From assembly GCA_963776505.1 (NCBI GenBank), contig CAVZNH010000071.1:1-64000 (forward strand): a stretch of DNA of 64,000 nucleotides. The letters are read 5' to 3'. The DNA comes from JAMXLO01 sp963776505 (GTDB lineage: Bacteria; Pseudomonadota; Alphaproteobacteria; Acetobacterales; Acetobacteraceae). Below are positions 53,072 through 62,805 of the stretch, piece by piece. Within the stretch, counting starts at the first letter, position 1. Each line of letters starts with the position of its first letter. The notes beneath the pieces were generated by a model. It searched no databases, had not been told where the DNA came from, and saw only the letters and a list, made by a program, of their open reading frames with translations. The position numbers and the translations under genes are program-made.

Positions 53072-54855
53072 GTGCGGAACAGTCCGGCCGTCGCGGCGGG
53101 CGAATAGCCGGGTGCCACGCGCACATCGACCACCGCGACGGCGCCGCCCGCCACCGCATCGATCGCCTCGCGGAAGGTCGCTGCGAGGCTGCCGCCGTCG
53201 GTGACCGGACCGAAACCCAGAGCGCCCTGGGCCCGCGCAAGCTGCGCAATGTCGATCTCCGGATCGGCAATTCGCTGGCCGATCCAGCGGTTCTCGACCG
53301 GACGGTTGCGAATGCGCGCCACGCGCTCCTGGTGCAGTTCATCGTTGAAGAACGAGCGGTTGTTGGCGACCACCAGCAGCAGCGGAATATTGTAGTGCAC
53401 CGCCGTCCACAGCGCGGTGGCACCCATCAGGAAGTCGCCATCGCCGCAGACCGCGACCGGCAGCCGGCCGCTGCCACGCAGCGCCAGCGCGGCGCCGACG
53501 GAAACTCCCGGGCCGCCGCCAATCCCAGCGCCCCCGGTGGATCCGAAGTAGTCGAGCGGATGGCGCAACGGCCACAGCCCGGCGCCCCACGAGGTCGAGA
53601 CGTGCAGCAGCGAGGCCGGCCGCGTGCCAACCGCGCGGCGCAGCGCCTGAGTCATCTGCGCCACCGTGATGGGATCCGTGTCGGCCACCGGTTCGGCGCG
53701 CGACGGCGCGTCGGTCCGCTCGGCAGGCGCAGGCAACTGCTTCAGCAGCGCGGCGACCACGGTGTCCGCATCGGCGGCGATGAACAGATCGGCCGGCGGA
53801 AACGCCTGATGGTCCATGCTCCAACCGTTGTGGAGCTGATGGTCCAGCGTGACGGCGATCACTTTGGCGGGCGAAGCCACCATGCCGCATGCGACCTTCA
53901 GCGCTCCCGCGAGGTCCACCCAATCGAGGCTCAGGATGACATCCGCAGCGGCGATCACCTGCCCCGCGTCCTGCGTCAGGAAGGTGGATGGTGCGCCGAC
54001 GTGCAGCCGATGCTCGGAGGGGAACACCGCGGCGCACTTCATATCAGTGACCACGCGGGCACCCAGCGTTTCCGCCAGGGCGATGCGGGCGGCCCAGTCC
54101 TGCTCGCTGCGCGAACCGCGACCCATCAGGATGACCGGCCGCTCCGCCCCTCGTAACAGCGCCACCGCACGCATCACCTGCTCCGGCGCGACCGCCGACA
54201 CCACATCCGGCACGAAGCGCGCGGCATCGATCGGCGGCAGCGGCTCGGTGAGCGGCGCCTCCTGCATGCCAGCGTCGAGATTGATGTACACCGGCCCCAT
54301 CGGCGCCGACCGCGCCAGCCAGTAGGCACGCAATATCGCCTCGCGCGCTGCCTCGGGCGAGGCTGGTTGATCGTCCCATTTGGTGTAGGGGCGGATCAGA
54401 GCACCCTGATCGCGCGCGGTGTGGATCCAGTCGATCCAGGGGCGGCGCTTCGGCGCATCCACCGGACCGGTCGCGCCGAGCAGCAGCACGGGCATGCGGT
54501 CGCACCAGGCGTTGAACATCGCCATCGTCGCATGCATCAGCCCGACATTGGAATGCACCGCCGCAGCCATCGGCCGACCGGTCACCTTCGCGTAGCCGTG
54601 CGCGATCGCGACCGCGTGCTCCTCATGCAGGCACAGCAGCATCTGCGGCTGGACGTTGCCGAGGTGATTGACCAGGCTGTCGTGAAAGCCCCGATAGCTG
54701 GAGCCCGGGTTCAGCGCGATGAACGGGATCTCCAGAGCGCGCAGCGTCTCGGCGACGACGTCGCTGCCGAACAGTGCATTGCCTGACGGCAACGGCAGTG
54801 GCCGTTCGATTGCTGCGCCCGACCGATCAGCGAGTTGCTTGGGGAGGTCAGCCAT
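53068..54855 (-). CDS. ThDP-dependent enzyme, acetolactate-synthase superfamily (first)
   Basis: A 595-residue ThDP enzyme with three domains. The N-terminal Pyr domain shows FIALNPGSSYRGFHDSLVNH with the conserved Glu in CLHEEHAVAIAHGYAKVTGR. The PP domain has GDGDFLMGATALWTAVHYNI then PLLLVVANNRSFFND, the GDG...NN cofactor motif. Members are decarboxylases or carboligases; benzoylformate-decarboxylase-like is one possibility. ATG 54855 has AAGGA upstream. It heads the minus-strand run EthD, esterase, LLM, GMC. Confidence 0.9.
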   Translation of the reverse strand: MADLPKQLADRSGAAIERPLPLPSGNALFGSDVVAETLRALEIPFIALNPGSSYRGFHDSLVNHLGNVQPQMLLCLHEEHAVAIAHGYAKVTGRPMAAAVHSNVGLMHATMAMFNAWCDRMPVLLLGATGPVDAPKRRPWIDWIHTARDQGALIRPYTKWDDQPASPEAAREAILRAYWLARSAPMGPVYINLDAGMQEAPLTEPLPPIDAARFVPDVVSAVAPEQVMRAVALLRGAERPVILMGRGSRSEQDWAARIALAETLGARVVTDMKCAAVFPSEHRLHVGAPSTFLTQDAGQVIAAADVILSLDWVDLAGALKVACGMVASPAKVIAVTLDHQLHNGWSMDHQAFPPADLFIAADADTVVAALLKQLPAPAERTDAPSRAEPVADTDPITVAQMTQALRRAVGTRPASLLHVSTSWGAGLWPLRHPLDYFGSTGGAGIGGGPGVSVGAALALRGSGRLPVAVCGDGDFLMGATALWTAVHYNIPLLLVVANNRSFFNDELHQERVARIRNRPVENRWIGQRIADPEIDIAQLARAQGALGFGPVTDGGSLAATFREAIDAVAGGAVAVVDVRVAPGYSPAATAGLFRT

Positions 54856-55066
54856 GCAGCAGGTCCTTGTTCCAGTCCGTCGCATCCGTGTGCCGCAGGA
54901 AATCCCGACGCGCAGCGGAGCTCATGTCGTGCGGATTTTCCCGTCCCATGCAGCCTGAACCGCAAGAGAACTCGCAACAATGTTATGTGCCACAGTTAAT
55001 GTGGCCGCCACCTGCTTGTCCATATAGCTTTCTGTCAGCTTCACATCACAACGAAGGAACACTGCG

Positions 55067-55618
55067 ATGCCCTTCGATGCCTTGGTCGCCGTCACGCGAC
55101 GGAAAGCGCTCTCCGACGCACTCGATGATCACCGACTGGATCCGGTCTCCTGGGAAAAGCTGGCGGCACACAAGATGGAACAGCAGCGGCGATACGGACC
55201 AAGCTTCTGGTATCGCCATCAGGCTGTGGTGTCGATCATGCTTGTGGTCGCCAGCCCCGCGGCAGGCGCAATTGCCGCGGCAAGCGGTGGCTTCAACGCG
55301 CACTCCGGAGTTCTGGCGATCACCGGCAGCTTCGTGTGGATGTGCATGGTCGCGCTGGTCACCGGCACGGGCATGGTCCGCCTGCGTGCCGGGTCACATT
55401 GGGAAGAGCGCGAAGTACTGACCTATGACGATGTCCCCGAGCCCATCGCCAAGGTTGCACGCGTTCTTAAGGATGACGTGCCGCGCGCGCGAATTATCTT
55501 CGGTGAATTGAAGCGGGAAGAGACCGTGCTCGATCCCTACCTGCTGATCGAGCACGACGGCGAGTGCGTTTGCCTGGGTATCTGGGAGAATGACCGCGTG
55601 ATTGCCTGCGCGGGGTAA
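55067..55618 (+). CDS. Two-helix membrane protein (hypothetical)
   Basis: A 183-residue protein. After a basic N-terminus there are two hydrophobic helices (AVVSIMLVVASPAAGAIAAA and VLAITGSFVWMCMVALVTGT). The C-terminal part is soluble: EEREVLTYDDVPEPIAKVAR and the end YLLIEHDGECVCLGIWENDR. No family is recognised. It is divergently oriented from the TPP operon and followed by the convergent ferredoxin gene. A good open frame and protein-like composition support it. Confidence 0.6.
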   Translation: MPFDALVAVTRRKALSDALDDHRLDPVSWEKLAAHKMEQQRRYGPSFWYRHQAVVSIMLVVASPAAGAIAAASGGFNAHSGVLAITGSFVWMCMVALVTGTGMVRLRAGSHWEEREVLTYDDVPEPIAKVARVLKDDVPRARIIFGELKREETVLDPYLLIEHDGECVCLGIWENDRVIACAG

Positions 55619-55679
55619 CAGACACTGCGCTGCACCTGACCGCTACGGCCGGTCCCATATGCCGGCCATAGCACGGTCT

Positions 55680-56006
55680 TTAATGCTGTCCTTCCGGCAT
55701 GCGGACCAGCAGTCCGTCGAGTTCCTGCGTCATCTTGATCTGGCACGACAACCGTAAATCCGGCTGCGCGACCGCGGCGAAGCTCAGCATGGCCGCTTCC
55801 TGCGAGCCGGGCACCGGCGTACCGACCGTGGGCAGCCAAGCGGCATCCACATAGACGTGGCAGGTGGCGCAGGCACACTCGCCGCCGCAATCAGCATCGA
55901 TGCCGGGGACGTTGTTATCGACCGCCCCACGCATGACCGAGGTGCCGATTGCAACGTCCACCATATGCTCGTTGCCGTTGTATTCGACGTACGTGACCTT
56001 CGGCAT
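55680..56006 (-). CDS. 2Fe-2S ferredoxin
   Basis: A 108-residue adrenodoxin/putidaredoxin-type ferredoxin. The cluster ligands are in IDADCGGECACATCHVYVD (C-x5-C-x2-C) with the fourth Cys in LRLSCQIKMTQELDG. It carries electrons from an FAD reductase to a P450 or other oxygenase. The reductase gene is 18 bp upstream on the same strand. Confidence 0.93.
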   Translation of the reverse strand: MPKVTYVEYNGNEHMVDVAIGTSVMRGAVDNNVPGIDADCGGECACATCHVYVDAAWLPTVGTPVPGSQEAAMLSFAAVAQPDLRLSCQIKMTQELDGLLVRMPEGQH

Positions 56007-56024
56007 AGTCCTCCCCTCGGTTGG

Positions 56025-57254
56025 CTAGGCGGCCAGTTCCCGAATTGAACATGACACGTCTCGCAGTCTCGCCGCTACCACGTGCTTGCGGCGGGCGATC
56101 AGCATGCGTCCGGCCATGAATTCCGCGGGTGCGTTGACCGCTTCGACGGCCTGAATGACGCCGTCTTCCGCGAGATGAAATATTGCAAACGAGCCGGTCA
56201 GCGGATCGCCGCGCACCGCGGTTTCGGCGACGTCGAACGGCAGCCCGGCGATTTGAAGCCTGACATCATACTGGTCGGACCAGAACCAGGGCACCTCGGG
56301 AGCCGGCAACATGCGACCGCACAGATCGGCGGCGGCCTGCTTGGCCTGCTCTAGCGCATTGGGCACGCTTTCGAGACGGACATTGCGACCGTACCGAGGC
56401 ACTGGGCGATGGGTGCAGTCGCCAATGGCGCTGATGGCGGCGTCCGAGGTCCGCGCGGCCAAATCGACGACGATGCCGTTCGTGCAGGCAAGCCCGGCTG
56501 CGCGCGCAAGTGCATCACTCGGTGCCGCACCGACGCCGATCAGTACTGCGTCGCACGGAATTGAGGCGCCGTCGGACAGGCGCACCTCGGCTATCCGGCC
56601 GGCAACGCCACAAAATTCCTCCACCATGGCGTTCAGGATGATGCGAACGCCGGCGTCCGTGTGATGGCGGTGTAAGAACTCGGCCAGCGGCGGCGACGCC
56701 ACGCGTGCCAGGACGCGTGACTCCCGTTCGATGACGACTACGTTGGCGCCAAGCGTGCGCGCCGAGGCGGCGACCTCCAGGCCGATGTAGCCGGCGCCGA
56801 TGATCGCGATGCGTGCGCCCGGGCGCAGCAGCGTCCGGAGGCGTTCGGCGTCGGCAAGCGTGCGCAATTCGACGATGTCCGCGGCATTGTGGCCCGGGAC
56901 GGGAAGCGACCGCGGATGGGAGCCGGTTGCGAGGATCAGATGGTCGTAGGCGAGGCACTCGCCGCTCGCGAGGCTCACGGTTCTGGCTGCGCGGTCAATT
57001 GCGGTCACACGGCAGGAAGCCCGGAATTCGATGAGGCTGGTCTGGTAGAACGCCGCTGGCCGCAGCAAAAGGTCGGCGAGGTTGCCCTCGCCCTTCAGCC
57101 ACGCCTTGGACAGTGGCGGACGTTGATAGGGCGGAACCGATTCAGCGCCGATCAACGTGATAGGACCTTGCCAACCGTACTGACGCAGCAGGGCTGCGGC
57201 CGATCCTCCTGCATGGCCGGCGCCGACGATCACCACCCGCTCGGACATATTCAT
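56025..57254 (-). CDS. FAD-dependent ferredoxin reductase
   Basis: A 409-residue pyridine-nucleotide disulfide-type reductase. FAD motif VVIVGAGHAGGSAAALLRQY, the ring-hydroxylating reductase signature LIGAESVPPYQRPPLSKAWL, the NAD motif IAIIGAGYIGLEVAASARTL and the distal DAAISAIGDCTHRPVPRYG. It resembles putidaredoxin/rhodocoxin reductases. With the ferredoxin it forms an NADH-driven two-protein electron chain. No P450 gene lies in the window, so the terminal oxygenase is elsewhere or not linked. Confidence 0.92.
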   Translation of the reverse strand: MNMSERVVIVGAGHAGGSAAALLRQYGWQGPITLIGAESVPPYQRPPLSKAWLKGEGNLADLLLRPAAFYQTSLIEFRASCRVTAIDRAARTVSLASGECLAYDHLILATGSHPRSLPVPGHNAADIVELRTLADAERLRTLLRPGARIAIIGAGYIGLEVAASARTLGANVVVIERESRVLARVASPPLAEFLHRHHTDAGVRIILNAMVEEFCGVAGRIAEVRLSDGASIPCDAVLIGVGAAPSDALARAAGLACTNGIVVDLAARTSDAAISAIGDCTHRPVPRYGRNVRLESVPNALEQAKQAAADLCGRMLPAPEVPWFWSDQYDVRLQIAGLPFDVAETAVRGDPLTGSFAIFHLAEDGVIQAVEAVNAPAEFMAGRMLIARRKHVVAARLRDVSCSIRELAA

Positions 57255-57567
57255 GGCGAGAGCCTAGGCACCGCGCCGCAGAACGCAAAGACCCCCGCAC
57301 GCCTCAGCGTTTGAACGGGGGTCGGGTTGCGAAGTTTGTGTTCTTCGCGCCTGGCGCTGATCGTCAGGCTATGGCGTGGACTTCGTGATTAGTCGCCGGT
57401 GCCACGTCGGTCGGCAACTGGGAGACTGCCCGGTGGAGTCATGCTGCGATGCACCCTCCTGTTCCGTTGAACTCGTATGCTGCGCCCGTAATGCCCTCAA
57501 TGTCAAGGGTTATACCGCAGCAGGATCAAAAAGTTTGCTGCTGAATACAGCGGTGTTCGCCATTCCG
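57255..57567. other. Intergenic region with a minus-strand hairpin
   Basis: About 310 bp between TauD and the ferredoxin reductase. The hairpin GACCCCCG...CGGGGGTC (57290-57323) followed by CTTTG on the minus strand is a possible terminator. No gene-like frame is seen in the rest. Confidence 0.4.
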
Positions 57568-58461
57568 CTAATCCGCCGCAGCGTCCTGTTCGATCGTGAT
57601 GACATCGCCGCCAAGCGTCGTACGGCGCACGTCACGCACCTCATTGCGGTCGAAGCGGCGTGCGCGATGCATCGTGGTGCGATTATCCCACATCACCAGA
57701 TCGAACGGCCTCCAGGAATGTGAATAGACGAACTCGCGCTGCGTCGCGTGCTCCGTCAGATCGCGTAGGAACATGCGCGCCTCCGGGACTGTCCAGCCCT
57801 CGATCGCCCCCGCATGCGATGACAGGAACAGCGACTTTCGCCCCGTCACCGGATGCGTGCGCACCAGGCGCTGACGCACGGGCGTGAACGAGGCGATCTC
57901 CTGCTCGGTCAGTGCGGTAAAGCCGATCGCCTGACGCGAGTAGATCAGCGAGTGCAGGCAGATCAGGTCCTCCACCTCCGCCTTGGTGCGTGCGTCGAGC
58001 GCGTCGTAGGCGGCACGCATGTCGGCGAATTCCGTGTTGGCGCCCCACGACGGCAGCACTCGTCCCGAAAGCAGCGAATATTTCGCTGGCACCGGCCTGA
58101 ACGAGCTGTCCGAATGCCATAGCCGGTCGCCGAGTTTGAAGAACCACACCCGGTCCTCGGCTGACATGATCCTCCCGTCCTTGTCCAGATTGGAGAAATC
58201 CGCGATGCCCGGGCCAAGCCGGCTGTCTGCTCGCTTCCTGATATGCCCGCCGGTCGAGTAGTTCTCCAGCTCGCCGAAGTGCCGGGTGAAGGCGAGCTGC
58301 TGCTCGTCCGTGATGTTCTGATCCGGAAACACCAGAACGGCGTAACGGTCCATGCCTGCTTCGACCGCCATGACCTCCTCCGCGCCAAGCGCCTTGCCGC
58401 AGTCGATCCCGGAGACCTCGGCCGCGAAGGCCGGATGCAATTGGCGAAATGACACCGGCAT
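57568..58461 (-). CDS. TauD/TfdA-family Fe(II)/2-oxoglutarate dioxygenase
   Basis: A 297-residue dioxygenase. Facial-triad residues are His and Asp in LWHSDSSFRPVPAKYSLLSG and the distal His in VMWDNRTTMHRARRFD; Arg in the last is the 2-oxoglutarate anchor. The N-terminus (FRQLHPAFAAEVSGIDCGKA) is typical of the TfdA branch, which hydroxylates or cleaves ether, sulfonate or carboxylic substrates. The substrate is unknown. It is 313 bp upstream of the reductase, same strand. Confidence 0.9.
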   Translation of the reverse strand: MPVSFRQLHPAFAAEVSGIDCGKALGAEEVMAVEAGMDRYAVLVFPDQNITDEQQLAFTRHFGELENYSTGGHIRKRADSRLGPGIADFSNLDKDGRIMSAEDRVWFFKLGDRLWHSDSSFRPVPAKYSLLSGRVLPSWGANTEFADMRAAYDALDARTKAEVEDLICLHSLIYSRQAIGFTALTEQEIASFTPVRQRLVRTHPVTGRKSLFLSSHAGAIEGWTVPEARMFLRDLTEHATQREFVYSHSWRPFDLVMWDNRTTMHRARRFDRNEVRDVRRTTLGGDVITIEQDAAAD

Positions 58462-58548
58462 CTACGTGTTTCCCTTGCAGCGTGGGTGATATTGAAATCC
58501 TTTCCTGGGACCTCCGTCCAGGGTAAGGGGGGCGGCGGAGGTGCCAGC

Positions 58549-58872
58549 ATGTTCATTGCAATGAACCGCTTCCGGGTCGCACCGGGTTCCGAGGCTGATT
58601 TCGAGAAGGTCTGGACGACACGCGACAGCCACCTGTCGGGCGTGCCGGGCTTCGTCGCCTTCCACCTTCTGCGGGGGCCGGAACGCGAAGATCATGTGCT
58701 GTACTCTTCCCACACGATCTGGCGCGACCGCGCGGCCTTCGAGGCATGGACTCGGTCCGAGGCATTTCGTCGCGCGCACAGCGACGCCGGTGGCAATCGG
58801 AGCCTCTATCTCGGCCATCCCGAATTCGAAGGCTTCGACGTCATCCAGACGATCGAGCCAGGCAATAACTGA
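58549..58872 (+). CDS. Antibiotic biosynthesis monooxygenase, IsdG/HmoA heme-oxygenase-like
   Basis: A 107-residue ABM-fold protein: MFIAMNRFRVAPGSEADFEK, SHLSGVPGFVAFHLLRGPER, SHTIWRDRAAFEAWTRSEAF and RRAH. The Asn near the start, Trp in AFEAWTRS and His in RRAHSD match the IsdG-type Asn-Trp-His triad. It may degrade heme; the ABM fold also has other functions. GGAGG precedes ATG 58549. It lies 15 bp upstream of the SDR gene. Confidence 0.8.
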   Translation: MFIAMNRFRVAPGSEADFEKVWTTRDSHLSGVPGFVAFHLLRGPEREDHVLYSSHTIWRDRAAFEAWTRSEAFRRAHSDAGGNRSLYLGHPEFEGFDVIQTIEPGNN

Positions 58873-58887
58873 CAGGGAGGGGTTTCG

Positions 58888-59685
58888 ATGCGCTTCGACG
58901 GCAAGGTATGCCTGGTCACCGGGGCCGGCTCGGGTATCGGTCGCGCCACCGCGACGGCGTTCGCACAGCACGGCGCCAAGGTCGTGGTGTCGGACGTGAA
59001 CGGCAACAGCGCTGAGGAAGTGACGGGCGAGATCACCGCGTCGGGCGGCACCGCGCTGGCGGTCGTGGCGGACATGGCCAACCCCGCCGATATCGACGCG
59101 ATGGTGGCCCGCACAGTGCAGACATTCGGTCGACTGGACGTGCTGCACAACAACGCATTTGGTGTGCCGGCGGCGCTGCGCGAGAAGCGCCTGGCGCGCG
59201 TCGCGGACACGGATCAGGCGGTATGGGACTACACGATCCAGGTCGGCCTGACCGCTGTGATGCAGGCAACCCGCGCAGCACTGCCGATCATGCGCAAGCA
59301 GGGAGGCGGCGCCATCGTCAACACGGCGTCGATCTCCGGACTGTTCGCCGACTTTGGCATCACGTCGTACAACGTGATGAAGGCCGGCGTGGTCAATCTG
59401 ACGCGCGGCACTGCGATCGAATACGCGCCGTATGGCATTCGCTGCAACTGCATCTGCCCCGGCGCGATCGACACGCCACTGCTGCAACGCGCCTACGGCA
59501 TTCCCGGCTTTGTCGAACAGACATGCGCCGCCATCCCGATGGGCCGCTTCGGCAAGCCCGAGGAGATGGCGAACGTCGTGCTGTTCCTCGCCTCCGATCT
59601 CGCGTCCTATGTCACCGGGGCGGCCTTCGTCGCCGATGGCGGCCTGACGGCACAGACCGGCATTCCGACGCGGTTCAGGGACTGA
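58888..59685 (+). CDS. Short-chain dehydrogenase/reductase
   Basis: A 265-residue classical SDR. Cofactor motif LVTGAGSGIGRATATAFAQ, NAG-like NNAFG, catalytic Ser in IVNTASISGLFADFG and Tyr-x3-Lys as SYNVMKAGVVN. Cofactor-loop Asp (VVVSDVNGN) suggests NAD(H). C-terminal RFGKPEEMANVVLFLASDL is standard. The substrate is unknown. It is the second gene of a pair with the IsdG-like gene and ends 3 bp from the stop of the convergent TPP gene. Confidence 0.9.
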   Translation: MRFDGKVCLVTGAGSGIGRATATAFAQHGAKVVVSDVNGNSAEEVTGEITASGGTALAVVADMANPADIDAMVARTVQTFGRLDVLHNNAFGVPAALREKRLARVADTDQAVWDYTIQVGLTAVMQATRAALPIMRKQGGGAIVNTASISGLFADFGITSYNVMKAGVVNLTRGTAIEYAPYGIRCNCICPGAIDTPLLQRAYGIPGFVEQTCAAIPMGRFGKPEEMANVVLFLASDLASYVTGAAFVADGGLTAQTGIPTRFRD

Positions 59686-59688
59686 GCG

Positions 59689-61429
59689 CTACCGCCTTCG
59701 CGGTGACGCGGCGGTGGCCAGCGGCGAGGTGATGTCGGCGAACGACTGCGCCAGCGAGGTCCGCACATCGATCACCGTCGGCACGCGCGCGTTCAGCGCC
59801 TCGCGCAGTGCGGTTCCCAGCGCGGCCGGTTCAGTGACGCGCACGCCGTTACAGCCCATGGCGCGGGCGATCGCTGCGTGATCGAAGTCGGCGAACTCCG
59901 CCGCGAACGGGCCGCCGCCATGCAGCACCCAGCCGAGCGCGTTGTTGTTGAACACCACGGTGATGATCGGGATGTCCTGCTCGATGCCGGTCATCAGCCC
60001 GTTCATCGTCATCGCGAAGCCGCCGTCGCCGCACACCGCGACGACCGGACGATCAGGATGCACCAGCTTCGCCGCCAGTGCCGCGGGAATGGCAAATCCC
60101 ATCGGCCCGGAGCCCGCCGCCTGGAGAAAGCCACCGGCCTGCTTCGTCTGGTAGAAGTGCGTCATCATGATGCGGTTCTCGCCGGCGTCGCAGGTGACGA
60201 TGGCGTTGTCCGGCAGGCAGCGCATCAGCTCGCCGATCGCCCGTTGCGGCAGGATCGGCGTATCGTCGGCGAAGTAGCCTGGCGCATTGAAGTAGCCCTT
60301 CTGTTCGCGCCAGCGTGCCACGCGAGCCTCGCCGGCCTCGCGGCGGCCGGCCGCATGCGGACGCGACCGCTTCGTGCAGTTGCTGCAGCACCTGCGCCGC
60401 ATCGCCCAGCAGCACATGCTCGGCTGGGAACGTCCACGATGCGTTGCGCGGCTCGATGTCGATCTGGATGAAGGTCTGCCGCGTCGGGTCGAGCAGATCG
60501 CGATTCTCCCACGCGGTGTCGCTCGGCCCGAGCTTCGTGCCGACCGCCAGCACCAGATCGGCCTCGGCGATGCAGGCATTCGCCGCCTCGGTGCCGAACG
60601 TGCCAAAAACTCCCAGCGCCAGACTGTGGGTTTCGGCAAAGCAGCCCTTGCCGGCGGCCGTCGTCACCACCGGCAGTCCCGCTGCCTCGGCCAGCGCGAC
60701 GAGCTGTTCGTAACCCTGCGCGATGCGCACGCCGTTGCCGGCGATCACCACCGGGCGTTCGGCAGCAAGCAGCGCCTTCGCCGCCTCTGCCACGCGCGCG
60801 GCATCGGCCGGCGGTGGCGGCGACGGCAGGTAATAGCGTGTGGGATACAGCACCGGCTGCGAGTCCGGCTTCACCGTGCCGGACAGCGAGTCCATCGCGA
60901 ACAGCACCGCCACCGGTCCCGGCTGCCCGGCCAGCGCATGCTTGATCGCAAGCTGCGTCGCCTGCACCGCGGCGATCGGCTTGTGCGCCTGCATCACCTG
61001 CTTGGTGACGCCGCTGAACGCGCGGCGCGCATCCCAGCTTCCGTAATCGCCGGTCGCCTGCTGATAGGGCGCATGCAGATGGAACCGCGTCGAGTCGGAA
61101 AAGTCGGTGAGCAGCAGCATCGGCGAACTGGACAGGAACGCCTCCATCGTACCGATCAGCCCGTTGCCCAGCACCCACGGCCCCTGCCCGATCATCACGC
61201 CCGGCCGCCGCGTCAGCCGGCCATAGACCTCGGCCATCACGCCGGCGAGCGATTCCTCGCGCACCAGCACCATGCGGAGCGAATTCTGATACTTTCGCAG
61301 GCCCGAGACGATGCGGCCGGTGTGGCCGCCGGAGATGCCGAAGACATACTCGATGCCGGCTTCCTGCAGCACCCGTCCGACCAGTTCGCCGGCCGGCTCT
61401 TCCTCGGTCAGCATGCGCTCGACTGTCAT
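59689..61429 (-). CDS. ThDP-dependent enzyme, acetolactate-synthase superfamily (second), one apparent frameshift
   Basis: The first frame (ATG 61429, GGAGGAAA upstream) has YVFGISGGHTGRIVSGLRKY, LVREESLAGVMAEVYGRLTR with the catalytic Glu and a central NAD-like GNGVRIAQGYEQLVALAEA. It changes near 60345. The next frame gives AVCGDGGFAMTMNGLMTGIE and IITVVFNNNALGWVLHGG, the ThDP motif. One surplus base restores 579 residues. It is related to, but distinct from, the enzyme at 53068-54855. The reaction (decarboxylation or carboligation) is not fixed. Confidence 0.88.
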
Positions 61430-61517
61430 CGCTTTCCTCCCATGGATCGCTGGACCATACACCAGGATCGAGCAGGTTTCACTTGGCGGCCCGCGCCGGG
61501 TCGGCCATTGTTCCAGC

Positions 61518-62696
61518 ATGGCGTCATTACCAAACCGGCTTCCCGGACTGAACTTCGACCTCGGCGAGGCGGCCGACATGCTGCGCAGCACGGTCGAGGC
61601 CTTCGCCGCCGACGAGATCGCGCCACGCGCCGCGGCGATCGATCGCGACAATGCGTTCCCGATGGACCTGTGGCGCAAGTTCGGCGATCTCGGCGTTCTG
61701 GGCATCACGGTGGAGGAAGAATACGGCGGCGCCGGCATGGGCTATCTGGAGCATGTCGTCGCGATGGAGGAGATCTCGCGCGCCTCCGCCTCGGTCGGCC
61801 TGTCGTACGGCGCGCATTCCAATCTCTGCGTCAACCAGATCCGCCGCAACGGCAGCGAGGCGCAGAAGCGGCGCTACCTGCCGAGGCTGATCAGCGGCGA
61901 GCATGTCGGCGCGCTGGCGATGAGCGAGCCAGGCGCCGGGTCCGATGTCGTCGGCATGCGCACGCGGGCGGAGAAGCGCGGCGACCGCTACGTGCTGAAT
62001 GGCTCGAAGATGTGGATCACCAACGGGCCGGATGCCGATGTGCTGGTGGTCTATGCCAAGACCGATCCGCAGGCGGGGCCGCAAGGGATCACCGCGTTCC
62101 TGATCGAGAAGGGTTTTTCCGGATTTTCCACCGCGCAGAAGCTGGACAAGCTCGGCATGCGCGGGTCGAACACCTGCGAGCTGGTGTTCGCCGATTGCGA
62201 GGTGCCGGAGGACAACGTGCTGGGCCGCGTCAATGACGGCGTGCGCGTGCTGATGAGCGGGCTGGATTACGAGCGCGCGGTGCTGGCGGCCGGACCGCTG
62301 GGAATCATGCAGGCCTGCATGGACGTGGTGGTGCCGTACGTGCACGAGCGGAAGCAGTTCGGCCAGGCGATCGGCGAGTTCCAGCTCATGCAGGGCAAGC
62401 TCGCCGACATGTACACCACGATGAATGCCGCCAAGGCGTATGTGTATACGGTAGCGAAGTCGTGCGATCGCGGCGAGACGACGCGCAAGGATGCTGCGGG
62501 CGCCATCCTCTATGCGGCGGAGAAGGCGACGTGGATGGCGCTCGAGGCGATCCAGTGTCTGGGCGGCAACGGCTACATCAACGACTACCCGACCGGACGG
62601 CTGCTGCGCGACGCCAAGCTGTACGAGATCGGCGCCGGCACCAGCGAGATCCGCCGCATGCTGATCGGCCGCGAGCTGTTCCGCGAGACGACGTGA
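61518..62696 (+). CDS. Isovaleryl-CoA dehydrogenase
   Basis: A 392-residue acyl-CoA dehydrogenase. It has LGVLGITVEEEYGGAGMGYL, GALAMSEPGAGSDVVGMRTR, the substrate loop MWITNGPDADVLVVYAKTD and LDYERAVLAAGPLGIMQAC, whose Glu is the isovaleryl-CoA dehydrogenase-type base. The end KLYEIGAGTSEIRRMLIGRE is standard. It catalyses step three of leucine catabolism. ATG 61518 is chosen because the longer frame lies over a neighbouring gene. A carboxylase gene of the same pathway follows. Confidence 0.93.
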   Translation: MASLPNRLPGLNFDLGEAADMLRSTVEAFAADEIAPRAAAIDRDNAFPMDLWRKFGDLGVLGITVEEEYGGAGMGYLEHVVAMEEISRASASVGLSYGAHSNLCVNQIRRNGSEAQKRRYLPRLISGEHVGALAMSEPGAGSDVVGMRTRAEKRGDRYVLNGSKMWITNGPDADVLVVYAKTDPQAGPQGITAFLIEKGFSGFSTAQKLDKLGMRGSNTCELVFADCEVPEDNVLGRVNDGVRVLMSGLDYERAVLAAGPLGIMQACMDVVVPYVHERKQFGQAIGEFQLMQGKLADMYTTMNAAKAYVYTVAKSCDRGETTRKDAAGAILYAAEKATWMALEAIQCLGGNGYINDYPTGRLLRDAKLYEIGAGTSEIRRMLIGRELFRETT

Positions 62697-62717
62697 TGCG
62701 CAGAGTGATCTCGCCCG

Positions 62718-62790
62718 CCCTTGCGGGAGGGGTTGGGGAGGGCCACGCCCATTTCCCACAGCCCCCTCCCCCCAACCCCTCCCGCAAGGG
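62718..62790. repeat. Long GC-rich inverted repeat
   Basis: A 25-base arm (62718-62742) containing CCCTTGCGGGAGGGG meets its near-perfect complement (62764-62790, two extra C). The 21-base centre contains CCACGCCCATTTCCCACAG. It lies between the isovaleryl-CoA dehydrogenase and carboxylase genes, and its core recurs at 44783-44804. Confidence 0.7.
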
Positions 62791-62805
62791 GCGGGGGAGT
62801 AGCAT

